From Candidatus Saccharibacteria bacterium UBA1050 (GTDB taxonomy: Bacteria > Patescibacteriota > Saccharimonadia > Saccharimonadales > Saccharimonadaceae): a stretch of DNA of 64,000 nucleotides. The stretch covers positions 559,692-623,691 of the forward strand of contig DCDR01000001.1 in NCBI GenBank assembly GCA_002316545.1, in the 5' to 3' direction. Position numbers and translations under genes: made by a program. A model generated the notes under the pieces. The model did no database searches, was not told where the DNA came from, and saw only the letters and a program-made list of their open reading frames with translations. Of this stretch, positions 56,119-64,000 are shown piece by piece (the first letter of the stretch is position 1; every line of letters starts with the position of its first letter).

Positions 56119-56868
56119 ATGACCGAAATTTCACCACAACATAAAATACGACGTAAGATTGCTGCCTGGAATATATTGCTCGATGCACGGTTTCCGCAGG
56201 AAGAGCGGGTAGACGACATTGCTCATAAATTGGCTGAGCAAGGTGACTTAGACTTGGTGGGGCTGTTGGAAGTACAGAAAACCGCAAATCAGCACAATGG
56301 CGAGATAATTGCCCAGAAGCTAACGCAAACGAGCGGTGTATGGTTTCCTCATTCTCGCAAGTCTTTAGGTGAACATACGGGGGTGTTTGGTAATGATGTA
56401 AAAACAGCAACAATGATTGATTTAGGACATAAAAAGAAGGCAGTACTAACTGAGCTGGGAGACGTGGCGATTGTACTAGTGCACCTGCGTCGCCAGCACA
56501 AACATTTTCCTCGCCAGCCCGAGCAGATTGCACAAGTATCAGCACTGCTCGAGGCGGTGGCAGACTACGAGAAAGTAATTGCCATGGGCGACTTCAACTG
56601 CTTGCCGTTTCAGATGCCACGAACAATGCTGCGAAACGCTGGCTTTCAATCTGCCTATGTAGAACTAGGTGAAAAACGGCCACGATTCCCTACGAATGAG
56701 TTCCGTGATGCGCTCTCTCCTCGCCAGAAGCTCGGTTTAGCTTTAGCAGGAGGAGCAATTTCGATTGACGATATCTATACCAGAGGCATGGAAGACTCGC
56801 TGGTATCTGTCACTACTTTTCAGGGCCGCTCTGATCACCCCGGTTTATTGCTTGAATACGGTGAATAA
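56119..56868 (+). CDS. EEP-family hydrolase (endonuclease/exonuclease/phosphatase)
   Basis: 249 aa, cytoplasmic, no signal peptide. Motifs in order: AAWNILLD, GLLEVQK, a VHLRRQ strand, MGDFNCLP, SIDDIYTRG, RSDHPG, so the metal and catalytic residues are present. The substrate (DNA repair, nucleotide or lipid phosphate) cannot be told. A TGTATAAT -10 (56101-56108), formed at the end of element C, stands 10 bases before the ATG. Confidence 0.8.
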   Translation: MTEISPQHKIRRKIAAWNILLDARFPQEERVDDIAHKLAEQGDLDLVGLLEVQKTANQHNGEIIAQKLTQTSGVWFPHSRKSLGEHTGVFGNDVKTATMIDLGHKKKAVLTELGDVAIVLVHLRRQHKHFPRQPEQIAQVSALLEAVADYEKVIAMGDFNCLPFQMPRTMLRNAGFQSAYVELGEKRPRFPTNEFRDALSPRQKLGLALAGGAISIDDIYTRGMEDSLVSVTTFQGRSDHPGLLLEYGE

Positions 56869-56933
56869 TACCTCCAAAATATGACTGAACCCCCGGCGAG
56901 CGGGGCTCCAGCCAGGGGTTGTAGGGATAGGGG

Positions 56934-57671
56934 TTACGCAGAGGCTTCTGCGTCGTGAGCGCCGAAGGGGATCACCTTGGCACCCGTGTTGTTCGCGCCG
57001 TCCTTGACCGCGTTGGCGACCGTCTGGGCATCGGTCGGTGTGAGCTCTTGGAGCGAGATGACCCGAAGGCTTATCCCGAAGTACTCCGTGAGCACCGACT
57101 CGAGAGTCGTCTCGTACGAGGCTCCCGTTGCGAAGTCGACGAACTCGACTTTCGTTGCCAGCAAGGCCGGCAACGACACTGCCTCGCGTCCGAGCGTTTC
57201 GAGCAGGCAGCGAAGTGCCGACTCGAGGTACGCCTTCAACTGAGCGGTGCGCTCGGGGTTGTCTAGATCGCCCTTGTCTTCATCGATGAAGTTGTACAAG
57301 ACTTTCTTCAGCGACTTCCAGCGACGGATGACCTGAGTGGTTGCCGTGGCGACGTACATGTACGTCTTGCTGTCGATGACGACCCGCGCCCGAAGCTCGA
57401 TGCGTGTCGGCGTCTTGGCGGTTCGGCGGACGGTGGTAACACCCTTCACCGAAATGCCCGGACCGAACAGAACCGGCCACAGGGCGATACCGAAGAGCTC
57501 ACGCCCTCCGATCTCACCCTTGCCGATGGCGTTCGTGTAGATCTTGCCGGACTTGAACATGCTGAACAGAACGATGATGAGGCCGATCCACAGGAGAATC
57601 GGTACACCGCGACTGAAGAGGTACGAGGGATCGAACAGAACTCGCTCCCACATTGACGTAGCCGAAAGCAT
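56934..57671 (-). CDS. GC-rich SPFH/band-7-like membrane protein, probably acquired
   Basis: 245 aa. N-terminal transmembrane helix (about 20-40), then a region resembling an SPFH domain: RIELRARVVIDSKTYMYV, a central helix with ALRCLLETLGREAV, and YFGISLRVISLQELTPT. Perfect AGGAGGTG Shine-Dalgarno, rare here. Codon use is GC-rich (38 of 60 bases at 57001-57060 are G or C), like the gene at 55443. Assignment to SPFH is tentative. Confidence 0.6.
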   Translation of the reverse strand: MLSATSMWERVLFDPSYLFSRGVPILLWIGLIIVLFSMFKSGKIYTNAIGKGEIGGRELFGIALWPVLFGPGISVKGVTTVRRTAKTPTRIELRARVVIDSKTYMYVATATTQVIRRWKSLKKVLYNFIDEDKGDLDNPERTAQLKAYLESALRCLLETLGREAVSLPALLATKVEFVDFATGASYETTLESVLTEYFGISLRVISLQELTPTDAQTVANAVKDGANNTGAKVIPFGAHDAEASA

Positions 57672-57758
57672 CTCTCACCTCCTATGGATCTCTGAAGCCT
57701 TGGCTTACCCGCATAGTAGCACATAAGAGGTAGAAATAGAATATTGTATAATTAACTC

Positions 57759-58151
57759 ATGAAAGAGCCGAGTATTTTTACCAAGATTATCAATGGCGAG
57801 ATTCCGTGCCACAAGGTGTACGAGGATGAGAAAACTTTTGCATTCATGACCATACAACCTGTTCGCGAAGGGCATACGCTTGTTATCCCAAAACTGCAGG
57901 TAGACCAATACATTGACTTACCAGATGAAGATTACGAAGCCTTGTGGAGAACTGTGAAGAAAGTCGCAGCTAGGATACGTGAGGTCACCGGTAAAAAGCG
58001 AGTAGGTGTGGTTATAAAAGGGCTTGATGTACCACACACTCACGTACACCTTATCCCCTTTAATGAAAACGAGCACTTAAAAGCAGATGGCGCACAGCCT
58101 ATGGCTGACGACAAAGACCTAGCAGCAATTGCTGAGAGGCTACGCTTTTAG
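57759..58151 (+). CDS. HIT-family nucleotide hydrolase/transferase
   Basis: 130 aa, typical length. FTKIINGEIPCHKVYEDEKTFAFM at the start and the histidine triad VPHTHVHLIPF near the end. Acts on nucleoside phosphoramidates or dinucleotides in the cytoplasm. TATAAT (57747-57752) ends 6 bases before the ATG: a leaderless mRNA. The rlmH ATG follows directly after its stop. Confidence 0.92.
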   Translation: MKEPSIFTKIINGEIPCHKVYEDEKTFAFMTIQPVREGHTLVIPKLQVDQYIDLPDEDYEALWRTVKKVAARIREVTGKKRVGVVIKGLDVPHTHVHLIPFNENEHLKADGAQPMADDKDLAAIAERLRF

Positions 58152-58607
58152 ATGATACGGATACTCGCCGTCGGCAAAAAACACGACGACTGGGTACTAT
58201 CTGGGCTAGAACGCTATGAAAAGCGCCTGAAGGCGCCGTATAACGTAGAATGGGTACTTTTACCACATTCGTCGCGAGAGGGCGTAGAGGCGCGTGAGGA
58301 AGAGTCTGGGCGTATACTAAAGCAGCTAAAGCCAAATGATTTCGTAGTGTTGCTCGATGAAACGGGCAAACAACTCACCTCCCCTGCCCTATCTAACCTT
58401 TGTGAAGCACGGTTTGTGCTGGCGGACCAACTAGTATTTGTAATTGGCGGCGCCTATGGCGTTGATAATTTGCTACAGCAACGCGCAAATCTCGTGTGGT
58501 CACTTTCAGACCTCGTATTTCCCCACCAGCTTGTTCGCCTAATGCTGATTGAGCAGCTTTACAGGGCACAACAGATAGCCCGCGGCAACGGCTACCACCA
58601 CGAGTAA
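58152..58607 (+). CDS. rlmH: 23S rRNA pseudouridine-1915 N3-methyltransferase (RlmH)
   Basis: 151 aa, normal length, SPOUT fold. MIRILAVGKKHDDWV, VLLDETGKQLTS, FVIGGAYGVDN and the C-terminal HQLVRLMLIEQLYRAQQI are diagnostic. Co-transcribed with the HIT gene, with no intervening bases. Confidence 0.93.
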   Translation: MIRILAVGKKHDDWVLSGLERYEKRLKAPYNVEWVLLPHSSREGVEAREEESGRILKQLKPNDFVVLLDETGKQLTSPALSNLCEARFVLADQLVFVIGGAYGVDNLLQQRANLVWSLSDLVFPHQLVRLMLIEQLYRAQQIARGNGYHHE

Positions 58608-58762
58608 GTTGTTAGTAGCATATCAGCTAGAGATGTCACCTCGACAGACCTCTACACGCCGGCGCGTTCTTTGCTCCTGGCAGGAACACGTCGGGTTGCG
58701 TTTCGCTTTAAGTCTGTCTCAGAGACATCTCTAGCCGTAACGTTTGTTGCTATAACATACCA
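58608..58762 (+). ncRNA. Possible structured RNA or large hairpin
   Basis: A 110-base stem-loop: perfect 12-bp stem GCTAGAGATGTC (58626-58637)/GACATCTCTAGC (58724-58735), 5x5 internal loop, second stem GACAGAC/GTCTGTC (58643-58649/58712-58718), then about 60 bases that can fold further (GTTC...GAAC). No T-run follows, so it is not a plain terminator. No known family recognised. Confidence 0.4.
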
Positions 58763-58791
58763 TTGACTTTTTACAAAGCTTATGCTATATT
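58763..58791 (+). promoter_or_regulatory. Promoter of the 107-aa gene
   Basis: TTGACT (58763-58768), 17 bases, TATATT (58786-58791), near consensus; leader about 18 bases without Shine-Dalgarno. Confidence 0.7.
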
Positions 58792-58816
58792 GGTGATAGT
58801 ACCTTAGTACAAAAAC

Positions 58817-59140
58817 ATGAAACAAACACTATACACCACACCACTTACCATCGTCGTTAGCCTGATCATGCTAGTAAGCGTGTTACTACACGACACTCGC
58901 CTGGCGAAACTTGCCACTACTATGATTGGTATTCCAGCCGTGATTGCCAGCACCGATGCCGCGCATCGAGGCCTTAGCCCTGATCCTCACACCCATGTTG
59001 AGCGAATTAACGTTGGTGAGCTACGTGGTCAGCTACCCCGCCTAATGCCACGCGCTACCGAAGATAAGAAATATGTTTTGCACCGTCCAGTGCGTGGTAG
59101 TTCCAACCCTTTCGAGGGCAACTACTTACCCCTTGCTTAA
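58817..59140 (+). CDS. Small exported or anchored hypothetical protein
   Basis: 107 aa. N-terminal hydrophobic helix (residues 8-26), with a second weakly hydrophobic stretch to about residue 46, then a short His/Arg/Pro-rich tail. No family recognised. Strong promoter upstream. Its stop overlaps the valS stop region by 4 bases (59137-59140). Confidence 0.5.
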   Translation: MKQTLYTTPLTIVVSLIMLVSVLLHDTRLAKLATTMIGIPAVIASTDAAHRGLSPDPHTHVERINVGELRGQLPRLMPRATEDKKYVLHRPVRGSSNPFEGNYLPLA

Positions 59141-61695
59141 GAACCTATAACTGTTAACTCGTTTTCAAGTCGTTCAATGAGCTGTTGAACCTCTTCCGCT
59201 TCTTTTTTGGTGGCTTCTACTAGTTCAGCAGGAGCTTTGGCAATGTATGATTCATTATCGAGTCGGCCAGTCAACGTACGCTGGCGTTGCTTTGCCTCAC
59301 TAAGGCGAACTTCTAGATTAGTCTGGTGCTCGTAGAGAGTCTTTTGATCAATAGCGAGCCAGGCTTCGCGACCTGATACCGCCAAACGAAGGCCGCTCGG
59401 CTGTTCGGTGTGTAAAACGGCTTTTAGGCGCGCCAGGTGTTGGATCAGCTCGGCATTGTCTGCAAGCAAGCTGTCGCTGTGGTACTGTACCTCGTGTTTT
59501 TGATTGCCCGGTAGCTCGCTCGTAACAAATCGAACCTCAGAAACAAACAATTGAAGACGCTCAAATTCCGCAGCGGCCAGTTCATCGAAGGTAGCGGGTT
59601 GTGGCCAGTTTTCACGAATAAGCAGGCTGCCCTCTTCATACCATGGCAATGTTTGCCAAATGGTTTCAGTAACAAATGGTGCGAATGGATGCGCCATGCG
59701 CAGCACGCTATCGAGCACCCACGCCAACATATCGTGGTTGTCTTGCTTTTTGCTTGCTTCGACATACCAGTCGGCTACGCTACTCCACACGGTGTGGTAT
59801 ACGGTTTCTGCCGCTTCAGCAAAGCGGTAATCGGCTAGAAGTTGCTCGATATTGGCGCTGGCCTGGCTAAGCTCGCGGGCTATCCAATGGTCGGCTAAGC
59901 TTTCTGGCATAGGCGGTTGCATACGGTAGCTATCGCCTAGTTTATCTTCAACAAAGCGAGCAATGTTCCATAGCTTGTTGCAGAAATTACGTCCCGCTAC
60001 CACCTTAGAGGTACTGAAGGCTTGGTTCTGGCCGGCGCTACGAGCAGCCACAAGCCCCATGCGAAGCGCATCTGAGCCAAATTCGCTCACCGCTTCCATC
60101 GGGTTGATTACATTCCCCTTGCTCTTGCTCATCTTTTGGCCATGCTCGTCGAGTACCAGACCGTGCAAGTACACCTCTTTAAACGGAACCTGACCAGTGA
60201 CTTTTAGGCCAAGCATAATCATTCGCGCAACCCATTGATACAAGATATCAGCACCTGTTTCCATGACGTTAATTGGGTAATATTTAGCTAGTTCACCGGT
60301 GTTCAGGTAATCGGTAGTGATAAAGGGCCATTGGCCACTAGAGAACCACGTGTCGAAGGTGTCTTCTTCACGAGTATAGGTTTTGTCATCTACCTCGATT
60401 TGCTCTTGGTCTACCCTATCGTCGAATATCCAGTCAGTTGGATCAGCTGTGTTTTGAAAGGCAGGAATGGGAATACCCCAAGGAATTTGGCGGCTCAAGT
60501 TCCAATCGTGAATACCAGCATAGTATTGCAGTACGGCTTTCTTTTTTGATTCAGGTACAAAGCGCACATCACCGCGCTCAATGGCCTCAGTTGCTGCATC
60601 GGCCAGAGGTCGCATAGAGATAAACCACTGGTCTTTTACAAGCGGTTGAATAACGCTACCACATTTGTAGCAGTGCCCTACCGCGTGCTCTATGTCCGTT
60701 TCGCCGCGAAGTAGCTCCTGCGCATCAAGGGCTGCCAGTACTTTTTTACGAGCTTCCTCAGGGGTCAGCCCCATGTATTGCGGCGGCACGTTAATCATTT
60801 TGCCGTCGAAATCGATTACTTGAAGTTCGCCCAGGTTGTGACGCTTGCCGATCTCAAAGTCATTCGGGTCGTGGGCAGGAGTAATCTTAACCGCCCCCGT
60901 ACCGTATTCGGCGTCTACGTAATTATCTGCAACGATCGGGATTTCCCTATCTATCAGGGGTAGTTGTACTCGCGTCCCTACTAAGTGCTTGTAGCGTTCA
61001 TCGTTGGGATTAACGGCAACAGCAGTATCGCCGAGCATTGTTTCAGGCCTGGTGGTAGCAACTACAATCTCGTCGATTTTATCGAGAGTCGGATACGCGA
61101 TTTTGTATAGCTTCGCTTTTTCGTTTTTGTGCTCAACCTCAATATCGGCAAAACTTGTTTGGTGTATTGTACAGTAATTGACGATGCGCTCACCTCTGTA
61201 AATAAGGCCTTCATCCCACAACTTTTTGAAAGTAGCGTAGGCGGTATTTACCACCTTTTCATCAAGCGTAAATACTAAATTGTCCCAGCTAGCACTGGCA
61301 CCGAGTGCTCGAAGCTGTAGCTCCATATTGCCTCGCTGTTCGTCGACGAAGTTCCAGACCTGACTGTAAAGCTGTTCACGTGAAAAATCGAACCGGCTTT
61401 TGCCTTGTTTTTGCAGTTCCCTCTCGTACACTACCCACGTTTCAAAGCCAGCATGGTCGGCACCCGGAATGTAAATCGTGTCCCTTCCCTTCATGCGATA
61501 GAACCGTATGAGGATATCTTCAAGTACAGCCATGAGAGAATGTCCTACGTGCAGGTTGCCGTTTGCGTTTGGCGGCGGCATGATAATGCTGTACGGCTCG
61601 CCCTGGCCTGATGGCTTGAACGACCCCGAAGTCTCCCACAAAGCGTAGATCCCGGGTTCGTATTGGCTTGGTTCGTATGTCTTTGGTAATTTCAT
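59137..61695 (-). CDS. valS: Valyl-tRNA synthetase
   Basis: 852 aa. Charges tRNA-Val. PPPNANGNLHVGHS contains the class I HIGH motif (HVGH), GADHAGFETW, editing-domain TTRPETMLGDTAV, and KMSKSKGNVINP (KMSKS). C-terminal anticodon-binding region and a short coiled-coil tail (EEVQQLIERLENE). Start set at MKLPKTYEP; the longer frame to 61851 runs across its promoter. A perfect palindrome TTTTCACGTGAAAA lies in the leader at 61700-61713. Confidence 0.95.
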   Translation of the reverse strand: MKLPKTYEPSQYEPGIYALWETSGSFKPSGQGEPYSIIMPPPNANGNLHVGHSLMAVLEDILIRFYRMKGRDTIYIPGADHAGFETWVVYERELQKQGKSRFDFSREQLYSQVWNFVDEQRGNMELQLRALGASASWDNLVFTLDEKVVNTAYATFKKLWDEGLIYRGERIVNYCTIHQTSFADIEVEHKNEKAKLYKIAYPTLDKIDEIVVATTRPETMLGDTAVAVNPNDERYKHLVGTRVQLPLIDREIPIVADNYVDAEYGTGAVKITPAHDPNDFEIGKRHNLGELQVIDFDGKMINVPPQYMGLTPEEARKKVLAALDAQELLRGETDIEHAVGHCYKCGSVIQPLVKDQWFISMRPLADAATEAIERGDVRFVPESKKKAVLQYYAGIHDWNLSRQIPWGIPIPAFQNTADPTDWIFDDRVDQEQIEVDDKTYTREEDTFDTWFSSGQWPFITTDYLNTGELAKYYPINVMETGADILYQWVARMIMLGLKVTGQVPFKEVYLHGLVLDEHGQKMSKSKGNVINPMEAVSEFGSDALRMGLVAARSAGQNQAFSTSKVVAGRNFCNKLWNIARFVEDKLGDSYRMQPPMPESLADHWIARELSQASANIEQLLADYRFAEAAETVYHTVWSSVADWYVEASKKQDNHDMLAWVLDSVLRMAHPFAPFVTETIWQTLPWYEEGSLLIRENWPQPATFDELAAAEFERLQLFVSEVRFVTSELPGNQKHEVQYHSDSLLADNAELIQHLARLKAVLHTEQPSGLRLAVSGREAWLAIDQKTLYEHQTNLEVRLSEAKQRQRTLTGRLDNESYIAKAPAELVEATKKEAEEVQQLIERLENELTVIGS

Positions 61696-61699
61696 AAAG

Positions 61700-61713
61700 T
61701 TTTCACGTGAAAA
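61700..61713. promoter_or_regulatory. Perfect 14-base palindrome in the valS leader
   Basis: TTTTCACGTGAAAA just upstream of the valS ATG; a candidate operator or short RNA hairpin. Confidence 0.4.
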
Positions 61714-61782
61714 GTACGCTTTGTACCTCTTAAGTAACTGTAGTCTAGTATAGCATAGCGCATGGCTTGTATAATGGTGGTA

Positions 61783-62763
61783 GTGATAGAAATTCAATCT
61801 GAAAACGACGCGCTTGCGTGGAATAATCTTGTGAAACAGACCGGCGGTCATCCGCTACAGCTGTGGGGTTGGGGAGAGGTAAAATCCGCACACGGCTGGA
61901 AAGCTCATCGCGTGCGGGTACTACGGCAGGGAAGGGTGCTCGGCGGAGCACAGTTGCTAATCAAGCGATTGCCTTGGCCATTGGGAGCTTTAGCGTATAT
62001 ACCAAGAGGCCCCTTTGGCTCGATAGGTGCCGAAGGTGAAAAGGCGTTGGCAAACTATGTTAAAGCAACATTCCGCCCAACGGTACTAAGCATGGAGCCG
62101 GATAGCACGAAGTCACCTCTGTGGAAAGGTTGGCATAAATCGCCTAATAAAATTTTGCTAGCCAGAACGGCGGTGCTTGATCTGACACAATCTGAAGAAG
62201 ACATGCAAGCGGCTATGAGTAAAAAGACACGACAATACATTCGAAAATCACAGGGAGAGGGCATAACCGTACGTAAGGCTAGCTCGGCAAGCGACATTGC
62301 CGCCTGTCTTGCCATCTATAAAAGCACCGCTAAACGCGCTGGATTTATGCTGCACGAGGACGCGTATTATCAAGATATATTCCAGATGCTTGGTGACGAT
62401 TCACCGGTGTACATGGCCGAGCGAGAGGGTAGGGTAGTGGCATTTTTGTGGCCGGTCGTTACGGAATCGGTGGCGTTTGAGCTATACGGTGGTATGAACG
62501 AAGAGGGCCAGGCCAGTCGAGCAAATTACTTCTTAAAATGGCAGGTTATTCAGAGTATGAAAGCTGCAGGCGTGAAACGCTACGATGTGAACGGGTTGCT
62601 CAACGACGGCGTAACAAGCTTTAAAAAAGGCTTTATCCCCGATGAGACTATGATGGCTGGCACGTTCGAGACGGGGCTATCGCCACCGTATATCATGTGG
62701 CGGTATCTTTTACCGATTGCTAAGCGTGTGGCTCAATTGCTACGGCGCCTTCGCGGTAGATAA
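61783..62763 (+). CDS. FemAB-family (Fem/MurM-like) aminoacyltransferase
   Basis: 326 aa. In Gram-positive bacteria this family adds amino acids from aminoacyl-tRNA to peptidoglycan precursors. LQLWGWGEVKSAHGWKAHRV, MSKKTRQYIRKSQGEGITVR and the C-terminal LLNDGVTSFKKGFIP are family marks; two GNAT-like halves. GTG 61783 is chosen because TATAAT (61770-61775) ends 7 bases before it; ATG 61762 is upstream of that box. The 3' end overlaps tsaC by 44 bases in convergent orientation. Confidence 0.82.
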   Translation: MIEIQSENDALAWNNLVKQTGGHPLQLWGWGEVKSAHGWKAHRVRVLRQGRVLGGAQLLIKRLPWPLGALAYIPRGPFGSIGAEGEKALANYVKATFRPTVLSMEPDSTKSPLWKGWHKSPNKILLARTAVLDLTQSEEDMQAAMSKKTRQYIRKSQGEGITVRKASSASDIAACLAIYKSTAKRAGFMLHEDAYYQDIFQMLGDDSPVYMAEREGRVVAFLWPVVTESVAFELYGGMNEEGQASRANYFLKWQVIQSMKAAGVKRYDVNGLLNDGVTSFKKGFIPDETMMAGTFETGLSPPYIMWRYLLPIAKRVAQLLRRLRGR

Positions 62764-63319
62764 CAATACTGCCGTCTGGTTTTACCCCAATAATGGTTGA
62801 TGGTTCATGGTTTGACATATCACCACCGTCGACGTAAAAATCTACCTCATTGTGAAAATAAGCTTTCGCCATACCTACAGAGGTGGAGGTAGGCGCACCA
62901 TGATCGTTGGCGCTTGTGGTCATCAAGGGGCCTGTTTTTTCGAGCAAGGCAAGAAGGGCAGGGTGATTGGGAATACGAGCTGCCAACACAGACTGACCTG
63001 CCGAAAGGTAGTGTGGCACGCCCTCGGCCGATAGCTCAACACTAACGGCATTTGGCCAAAAGCGCTGGGCAACCTCGAGCTCGCTTGGCAAAAAGCCGAG
63101 GTGTTCAAGCTGCTTAACGGAAGCAGCGATGGTAGTACCTGGCTTTCGTTCGCGATCCTTTACCTGATAGAGCCTGTGAATGGCGCTTTCAGACTGTGCT
63201 CGAGCGACTAAGCCATAGACGGTGTCGGTAGGTAGTACCCCCATGCCGTCCTGCAGGAGCAGTTCTACAAGCTGTGAATCGTCTAGGGATGAGATATCAG
63301 CTGGCACTATGTTCTCCAC
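62720..63319 (-). CDS. tsaC: Threonylcarbamoyl-AMP synthase (Sua5/YrdC family)
   Basis: 199 aa, short YrdC form. Makes threonylcarbamoyl-AMP for t6A37 in tRNAs reading ANN codons. GVLPTDTVYGLVARA, YQVKDRERKPGTTIA, RIPNHPALLALL and LMTTSANDHGAPTS are diagnostic. It overlaps tsaD by 13 bases, so both t6A enzymes are made together. Confidence 0.92.
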   Translation of the reverse strand: MENIVPADISSLDDSQLVELLLQDGMGVLPTDTVYGLVARAQSESAIHRLYQVKDRERKPGTTIAASVKQLEHLGFLPSELEVAQRFWPNAVSVELSAEGVPHYLSAGQSVLAARIPNHPALLALLEKTGPLMTTSANDHGAPTSTSVGMAKAYFHNEVDFYVDGGDMSNHEPSTIIGVKPDGSIVIYREGAVAIEPHA

Positions 63320-64000
63320 GCCGTTTCGTTCATGGATAGGGTTGGTTTAACCTCTACCGTTTCGGGGTCGGTTGGCTCGCAATAGAGCGATTGGTAGTAG
63401 CCTAGGGCAGCTATCATGGCAGCGTTATCCGTGCATAGTTGTCGGGGTGCATACTCAATCGCTACAGGGAGCGCTTCGGCGAGGCGACGACGCAAATCTC
63501 GGTCGGCAGCCACGCCGCCAGCAATAACGACTGATGCTGGTTTGAACTCATTGAAGGCAGCGACGGTCTTTTTTACGAGAGTTTGATTCGCTACACGTTG
63601 GAAGCTGGCGGCAAAGTTTGCCCGTGTGGCGTCGTCTAAGCGTGCAGCAAGCTCGAATGAGGGAAAAGTGTGGTCGACACCCACTTCACGCTGAACGGCC
63701 CGCAAAACGGCCGTTTTAAGCCCAGAAAAACTGAAATCGTAGACTCCCTTTAGCTTTGCATCAGGAAAATCGAAGGCGTTTTCGTCGCCATCGGCAGCGG
63801 CTTTTGCAATGCTTGGGCCGCCAGGATAGGGGAGGCCAAGGATTTTGGCCACTTTGTCGTAGGCTTCACCGACGGCATCGTCAAGCGTTTCACCCAGCAG
63901 ATGATAGTTGCCATGATCTTCAAACATAATGAGCTGCGAGTGAAGCCCACTTACCGCTAGCGCAAGCATTGGAAAACGCGGCTGTTTACTGGGAAGTTCG
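63307..64000 (-). CDS. tsaD: tRNA threonylcarbamoyltransferase TsaD, N-terminus outside window
   Basis: The frame is open to the right edge (LPSKQPRFPMLALAVSGLHSQL continues the 63969 ATG inward from base 63999), so this is the C-terminal two thirds. Visible: SGLHSQL in place of the common SGGHT, GEAYDKVAKILGLPYPGG, FSFSGLKTAVLR, IAGGVAADRDLRRRL and CTDNAAMIAALGY. Transfers the threonylcarbamoyl group to A37. Confidence 0.93.
   Translation of the reverse strand, partial: ELPSKQPRFPMLALAVSGLHSQLIMFEDHGNYHLLGETLDDAVGEAYDKVAKILGLPYPGGPSIAKAAADGDENAFDFPDAKLKGVYDFSFSGLKTAVLRAVQREVGVDHTFPSFELAARLDDATRANFAASFQRVANQTLVKKTVAAFNEFKPASVVIAGGVAADRDLRRRLAEALPVAIEYAPRQLCTDNAAMIAALGYYQSLYCEPTDPETVEVKPTLSMNETAWRT

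Noticed and set aside
56955..57480. Several open frames opposite the 56934-57671 gene
   Set aside because: Same GC effect; only the frame with the perfect AGGAGGTG start and a membrane helix is convincing.
58626..58735. Large stem-loop as a terminator of rlmH
   Set aside because: Loop is far too long and no T-run follows the stem on either strand.

Overview
The window looks like a piece of a small, compact genome from a Candidate Phyla Radiation (Patescibacteria) lineage, most likely Candidatus Saccharibacteria (TM7). This is an inference from gene content: an origin region rpmH-rnpA-yidC-jag / dnaA-dnaN, a stripped-down conjugation-type secretion locus with a split VirB4 and arrays of VirB2/TrbC-like small proteins, a FemAB-family protein, a large set of glycosyltransferases, almost no intergenic space, and several genes whose -10 box lies only 6-7 bases before the start codon. 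No 16S gene is present to settle it. The genes shown read through with the standard code.

Region 1 (1-24.2 kb) is a cell-surface polysaccharide region. It holds the end of a UDP-glucose dehydrogenase, about nine glycosyltransferases of GT-A, GT-B and GT-C fold, a flippase-like UPF0104 membrane protein, a sugar aminotransferase next to a NeuD/PglD-like acyltransferase (an amino-sugar branch), a methyltransferase and a Wzm/Wzt-type ABC exporter. Two large exported proteins (789 aa and an M23-peptidase/VCBS-repeat protein) sit in the same region.

Region 2 (24.2-29.2 kb) is the replication origin neighbourhood. jag, yidC, rnpA and rpmH are read leftwards, dnaA and dnaN rightwards. DnaA boxes lie before dnaA, and a candidate unwinding site (DnaA box plus CTA/TTA triplets) lies just before dnaN.

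Region 3 (29.2-50.9 kb) is a type IV secretion-like locus. Leftward genes encode two giant VirB6-like membrane proteins with long helical tails, a PrgI-like protein, VirB4 split into two cistrons, a 1523-aa protein with membrane anchor, two nuclease/phosphatase-type EEP domains and an M23-like domain, and a lysozyme plus NlpC/P60-like hydrolase. Six VirB2/TrbC-like genes are read rightwards from a divergent start; a seventh copy lies at 52.5 kb.

Region 4 (50.9-58.8 kb) mixes housekeeping genes (hsp20, comF, a HIT protein, rlmH), three tRNA genes, small membrane proteins and two strikingly GC-rich genes that look acquired. Each of the three tRNA genes is associated with the same composite downstream structure: a terminator-like hairpin starting at or next to the CCA end, a degenerate inverted copy of the tRNA 3' half, a second hairpin, a T-arm 5' mimic, 72-76 bases, then a direct copy of the T-arm 3' strand/acceptor. 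At tRNA-Arg this structure is interrupted, right at the tRNA end, by a cassette carrying one of the GC-rich genes. This is the most unusual signal in the window.

Region 5 (58.8-64 kb) holds valS, a FemAB-like gene, tsaC and the C-terminal part of tsaD.
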